Below, piece by piece: positions 59,280 to 64,000 of a stretch of DNA of 64,000 nt. Under the pieces are notes generated by a model. The model was not told the DNA's origin. It saw nothing but the letters and a program-made list of their open reading frames with translations, and made no database searches. A program made the translations under genes and the position numbers. The DNA comes from Neurospora tetraspora (taxonomy: Eukaryota > Ascomycota > Sordariomycetes > Sordariales > Sordariaceae), in contig NW_026944384.1 of assembly GCF_033439725.1 (NCBI RefSeq), positions 124,001 to 188,000 of the forward strand. Reading direction: 5' to 3'. The first letter of the stretch is position 1. The number at the start of each line of letters is the position of its first letter.

Positions 59280-59900
59280 CCCCCCTACTATTATTATTAT
59301 TATTACCTTCGATTAATATTATTATTTTTAAATAATTTATTTACTTACGATTCTCCCGCTTCCGTAATACTCCTACCCGCCGCCTTCGTTTTAAAGAATA
59401 CTATAAAATAAACGTTAATATCCTTAAGCGGTTGCTTTATAAGCTAATTGACGGTATAGTTCTTAGTATTCTTTCGCTTCCGAAAGGCCTCCCAATTCTA
59501 TATAGATATTTCAGGCAATTTCGTATCTAAATTAAGCGAAGCGCTAAAAATAGAAAGAATTTCCTTCTAATAATAATACTGTCGTTACTTAATATTATAT
59601 TTCATTTTAATATACTTTTAAGTCTACGCGTACTCGGGCTACTTCTCTATGTAATACCCTTTCATTTGATCCTATACCTTAATAAAATCTTTTAAATATA
59701 TTGAATTCAAGAATTTTTTAGTTTTATACTCCAAGAACCAGGTTATTACTATATTGGTTATAGTATTAGTATAATTAATCCTCTTTTTTAATTTAATTAG
59801 TTTAAATAGTTTTAATACCTTCAGTTACTTGGGCTTAGGGGGTACTCGCTTCCTCTTTATTTTAAATAGTAGTATAGCCTATAATGCCTCCCTATCTTAT
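59280..59900 (-). pseudogene. Myb/SANT-like partner protein of the Harbinger element, decayed
   Basis: On the minus strand, a Trp-containing first helix (ITWFLEYKTKKFLN) is followed some 60 residues later by LDTKLPEISI, NWEAFRKRKNTKNY, LIKQPLKDINVYFIVFF and TKAAGRS. This matches the fungal Myb/SANT-like domain (Myb_DNA-bind_3), which ends with a variant of D..T...T....WE.Y....P.A..FR..P...YD.L..LF. In active Harbinger elements this protein binds DNA and brings the transposase to the ends. The frame is interrupted by several stops. Confidence 0.7.
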
Positions 59901-60496
59901 ATAATATTCTAAGGCGGTTAAGTACTATTTAGGAAGGATATTATAATATTATATTAGATTTCAGCGGGTTAGCTATTATCGAATTAATTATAATCTACCG
60001 GGTAAATAAATTGGCTATTATCGAAAGAGTCGAAGGTTAGGAAGGGAAATAGCCTATTGTTATTACTAGGCGGTTTAAGAATATTATCGAATAAGCGTAA
60101 TAAGGGGTTATCTAATTTACTCTATTACTCTTCGCCTTTACTATTTAATAATAGCAAAATACTCGAACCGCTTAGAAGGGTTAGATATTCGTCTTAGGCG
60201 CTTATCTTTTCGAATTAAGACGTATTTTGGCTAGTGTTATTCGTATAAGTCCGAATGGAGTTAGGTACTAGACTTGCGCAGAGTTCAACCTTATTTATTA
60301 GGTGACTTTTCATAGGACGGTGTAAAGGCCTTGGCCAACTATACTAGAAACAGTTAAGACTAGCTATTACTAAGCTAATGTAGTACTAAAGCGGTACAGT
60401 CATATTGATCTACCCTTTTTACTTAGCTGTAGTTGACTATATGTAACGAAATATTTAAACTTTTTTGCCCAAAAGTTTGAGCCGATCAGGGCCTAA

Positions 60497-63400
60497 ATTC
60501 AGCGCGCCCAAAAGGGGGCTTTTTGCTCGGGTTAGCTTTATATTGGGTTGTGGCGAGGTTCATGCAGCGGTTAGTAGAAGTATCGTCGAAATTAGAGGTA
60601 CTTGGGTTTTTGGTTTAGCTTGCAAGGCGTGGGCGGAAAGGTACATGAGTTTTTGTCTTCTGCATAAGCGTTTCCCACTTTCCCCCCTCGAGCCTCTTTC
60701 CCTCTCCAATGCTGCAACGCTATAAAAAGGTGGACTATTTTGCACAAGTTCATGCCGCCTTTCCGGGATTCTCAGACGACAAGGACCGTGACCGGGATGC
60801 GTGTAAGTCAGTGCAGGGGGGGTCTGGTCGTGAACAACCTTGACGGCAGGGGACGTCTCTTGCTTGTGATAGCAAACTAAAGAATTGACACCGCTTGCTT
60901 GCTGGCAAGGGCTGGCAAGGCAAGGCTGGGCAACTCCTCTAGCCACCAGATGAGTGGCACACGTTTTGGAGACCGTTCGCAATGATCTGAATGATCAGCA
61001 AAGGAGATCATAGTGGTGAAAAGCCTCAGACGATTTGTGGATGGAGAATGGAGATCAATCCAATTCCCATCAACCGACGAGAGTTGTGAGACAGACACCC
61101 CATGAACCCATGACGAACAGGAGTTTTGAGAGGTTTGAACAGAACATCCTGGTACCCTGATGGCTTGGAGGCTTGGACGGCGGGCTTGAACGATGGAGCA
61201 CTTCAGGGTACCACTTCAGCTGGTATCGGTATCAAACGACACCGAAACATCGAGGATCCATCTTCATCGACCGATCCATGGAGCACATCAAAACCACTTA
61301 CACAACACCAAATGGATCCCGCCCGAACGGAGCCACCAGCCGCGCGAAAAAGACATCAAACGATGAATGGAGTAAACAAAAAAAAAGTTCCTAGACATCA
61401 AAAGGAAAAAAAGGTTTCTCCATAATGTGGCTGGTCAACCGCCAACCCTTTGATCCTAAAAAGTTATGTCATGACATGGGTGCTATAGCATTGTCCGGGA
61501 CGCATTGTCGTCGTCCATCATCAAAATACTTCCTGACCTCCCCTCCTCAGCATTCACCTTTTGCGTCGACCTCTTGCTCAAAAAGGTTCGCTGGAGTTCT
61601 GAGCCCATGAAGGTTCACAAAACCACTTGAGCCACTAAGACAAATGCGGGGAAGTGGGAAACCTTGAAAGTCGAGCCATCCCTGACCACGAGTCTGGACT
61701 TTTGCGCTTGCGGTCGCTCCTTCCTCCTTGTCGTCCTGCGAGCTTTCCTACCGCCGCCTGCGAGATGCGAGCTGCACCGAGCTGCGAGCTTCCCTTGTCA
61801 TTCAGTCGGCTGGGGGGTCGCTGCACCCTCGCAGGACCCTTGAGATCCGAAGATTGTTACAGGGCACAGGCATCATCGGCATTGCCTAATTCTGCTTCCA
61901 TGTAAACAAATGCCCCTCCATCCCTCATGAACTTTTTTCTTTTTAGTCGGCGTAGGAATTGTCGCTCTTATCTTTTTCTTGCCTTCTTCATTCGGGGGGG
62001 CTCTTGAAGTCTTTCCTATTTCGCACTAACATCTTTCTCCAAGCGGAGACCCTTGGGACCCGGGATGTGGACGGTGGGACAGGGATCGGCCGGCCCCCTA
62101 GAGAGCGACCTCCTTAAAAGATAAGCTCCGGATGGCAGAGGTGAAGAAGACCTTCAAGGTTCACCGAATCACCGGAGCCGACACGCCGCCGGCTGAGGAG
62201 TGAGGGCCGGGAGCGAGCGAGGATCGAGGAGGACCCTGTTGTCAAAGAGAGACATGAACCACTCAAAAACCAAGGAAGTTGTGCTGTGATGTGGACTGTA
62301 GCGTTGAAGAAAAAAGAGGGGTCCTCCTCCTCCATATCGCCGTGCAAACAACCATGATCGTGATCGTGCGGAACACATCGTGCGGCGGCTTATCACCATC
62401 CGAGACGCATCTCTCCCAGTGACTGACACGGGAGATCCACCCGAAGGAGTGAAAGTGCAAAGGGTTCAATTCAACAAGCAAAGGAAGCAGACCAACGCAC
62501 TGCATTGCATCTTGCATGTCGTTGCAATAATCAAAAGGATTGGATCATTTCTGGTGCTCGAATGGGCCGCGTGATCACGTTCATGAAGGTGTGAACTCAC
62601 CTCGCGTCTACGCTACCGTCGAGCTACGACGGAGCTACGGCGAGTCGGCGACGACGGCGTCCATGTCGCCGCAGCAAGCAGGCCAGCAGCAGCACGAGCA
62701 AGCCAGCATCACCCAGCGGGCAACGTCTTGGTTGGTTGCATTTGCTCCGGCGCGGCGCCGGTGTTATCCACGTGCATCCATCATTGACTTTCACACCGTC
62801 TGGACGTGGGAAGGGGGATTGTCAACGACAAGCTTGTTGCTTGATGAAGAATGACCCCCCCGAGCTACGCATCCGGACTACCTCATGAGGTTAGTTATTG
62901 TTTTTAGTCGTGATAAACCTCATTGTTAGCTCGTCTGACCGGTTGACCGTCAGTTGGAGCCAGTCGAGCGAAGTGCGATGTGCGCCGGCGATGCGATGGC
63001 GATGGCGACGGCGGTGGCGCTGGACGATGTGGACGATGCGGGACTATCAATCACGTCTGGCTGACCGATTTGACTGACGATTGCGATGCAAAGCTCACCA
63101 ATCATATCGTCAGTCAAGTCGTCAGTCAGTTGCAGGACATCACGTAAAGTAACTCCGTTCGCCGTGAGAAGCTCCGCTACACAAGAGCTATGCATGGATC
63201 CCGTTGGATAGGGTGAGACTGATGACTGCACATGAAAGCAAAAGATGGGGAAATACCTGCGTAGCAGAGGTCACGAACAGATTGTGGCATTGTGCTCGGG
63301 GGACGCCAAGAGTGACGATCCCGTAAGCCGTATCCCGTCCTGCCCGTGTGGGAAGGAGATATGTGAATATGTGATGGTTTTCCGGGCCGAAGTGGTAAGC

Positions 63401-64000
63401 TGAGGTGATGGAAAGTTGGACCGTTGGTCATCGGTCGTCGTCGGATGGCCGAGCGGGGTCGGTCCAGCCAAGGCCAAGCAAAGTGCAGGCAGACGACCCG
63501 AAAATGTGTCAGAGATCTGGATCTCCGGGAACCCATCTTTAACTGAATCGTACCACACCGAAGGCGATTTTGACTTTGACATTTCCCGCAACAATATGGA
63601 CAAGGAACCCAGAACTTGACATAACCTGGAAATATTGGTGGAGTGCAGGAAGCAAACGGTTCATCTGATCTCTTGGATTTTTCTTTAAAACTGATGGTGT
63701 TCGTTTCATAGTGTTCGCAGAATCATCAGTCGTCGGAAGTCGAAACATCGGATGCTACAACTTCCATCGGAGTGGGCCGTGCGCAACGGTCGCTACAGGC
63801 GGCAACCATGCAATGCGACGTCCGGCGAGCGGCGTATAAGTCGCAGACGACAACATGTCGCACAACAACGGCTTCGCAGCACCAAGAGAATCGTCGACGA
63901 CCATTGTTGGCCCGATACTGTCGCCCGCGATACGTCTAACGATTCATGCGAACGATGAGGATACCTTATGAAATGCAATCGATAGAGTTGAATGCAAATG
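60497..64000. other. Right-end region, no gene supported
   Basis: About 3.5 kb of normal GC content. Open frames are short and none shows a domain or a consistent codon bias. The only structure found is the inverted repeat at 63070-63117. Confidence 0.45.
63070..63117. repeat. Perfect 12-bp inverted repeat
   Basis: TTGACTGACGAT at 63070-63081 and ATCGTCAGTCAA at 63106-63117, separated by 24 bases. It could form a hairpin; there is no T-run, and no function is inferred. Confidence 0.7.

Larger units (their letters stand above)
56893..60493 (+). mobile_element. PIF/Harbinger DNA transposon, two-gene, RIP-degraded
   Basis: A 3601-bp unit with perfect 23-bp terminal inverted repeats starting GGCCCTGATCGGCTCAAAC, flanked on both sides by TAA (56890-56892 and 60494-60496), the 3-bp TWA target typical of PIF/Harbinger. 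The interior is very AT-rich. Two convergent decayed genes can be read: a DDE transposase on the plus strand and a Myb/SANT-like protein on the minus strand, the pair that defines this superfamily. The terminal 100-200 bp on each side are less AT-rich than the centre. It looks complete in structure but cannot encode active protein. Confidence 0.9.

Overview
The window is nuclear DNA of a filamentous ascomycete, very probably Neurospora or a close relative in the Sordariaceae. The evidence is short GT-AG introns with CTAAC/CTGAC branch sites, C-ending codons, a UV-damage endonuclease and a PARP laid out like Neurospora MUS-18 and NPO, and two transposons turned AT-rich by one-sided transitions, the mark of repeat-induced point mutation (RIP). 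This is gene-poor accessory sequence: about ten convincing genes in 64 kb, several gene relics, and at least four mobile elements.

Left part (1-8.4 kb): three tandem members of one family on the + strand. The first is cut by the window edge. The second and third each have a C2H2 finger, a SUMO-interaction-type acidic motif, a cysteine-rich domain resembling DUF3716, and a C-terminal domain. The third carries a duplicated module, a frameshift and an in-frame stop. A block upstream and a shorter one downstream were duplicated with the genes. This family is the best candidate for an undescribed system. Next come a mariner-type MITE (9.2-9.5 kb), a transcription factor with two zinc clusters (9.9-12.7 kb), a sugar-transporter relic facing a minus-strand exon, and two small unknown genes (13.5-15.8 kb).

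Middle (16-38 kb): a 6-phosphofructo-2-kinase relic, a CFEM-domain PTH11-type receptor on the minus strand, a poly(A)-polymerase-like relic, the UV endonuclease gene, a 7.5-kb stretch without a gene I can support, a 55-residue cysteine-rich gene at 33.2 kb, and the PARP gene, which has a GC-AG intron. No operon logic applies. The UV endonuclease and PARP are both DNA-damage genes but lie 10 kb apart.

Right part (38-64 kb): a 415-bp hAT MITE with an exact 8-bp target duplication, an intron-containing tRNA gene, a repeat-bearing hypothetical gene, a DUF89/ARMT1 phosphatase, a BTB protein, then two RIP-degraded islands. One is a Copia LTR fossil (49.36-54.81 kb). The other is a PIF/Harbinger DNA transposon (56.89-60.49 kb) in which both the DDE transposase and the Myb/SANT-like partner can still be read. 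The last 3.5 kb has no gene I can support. All family calls are by eye; intron borders were set by reading-frame phase and splice motifs.
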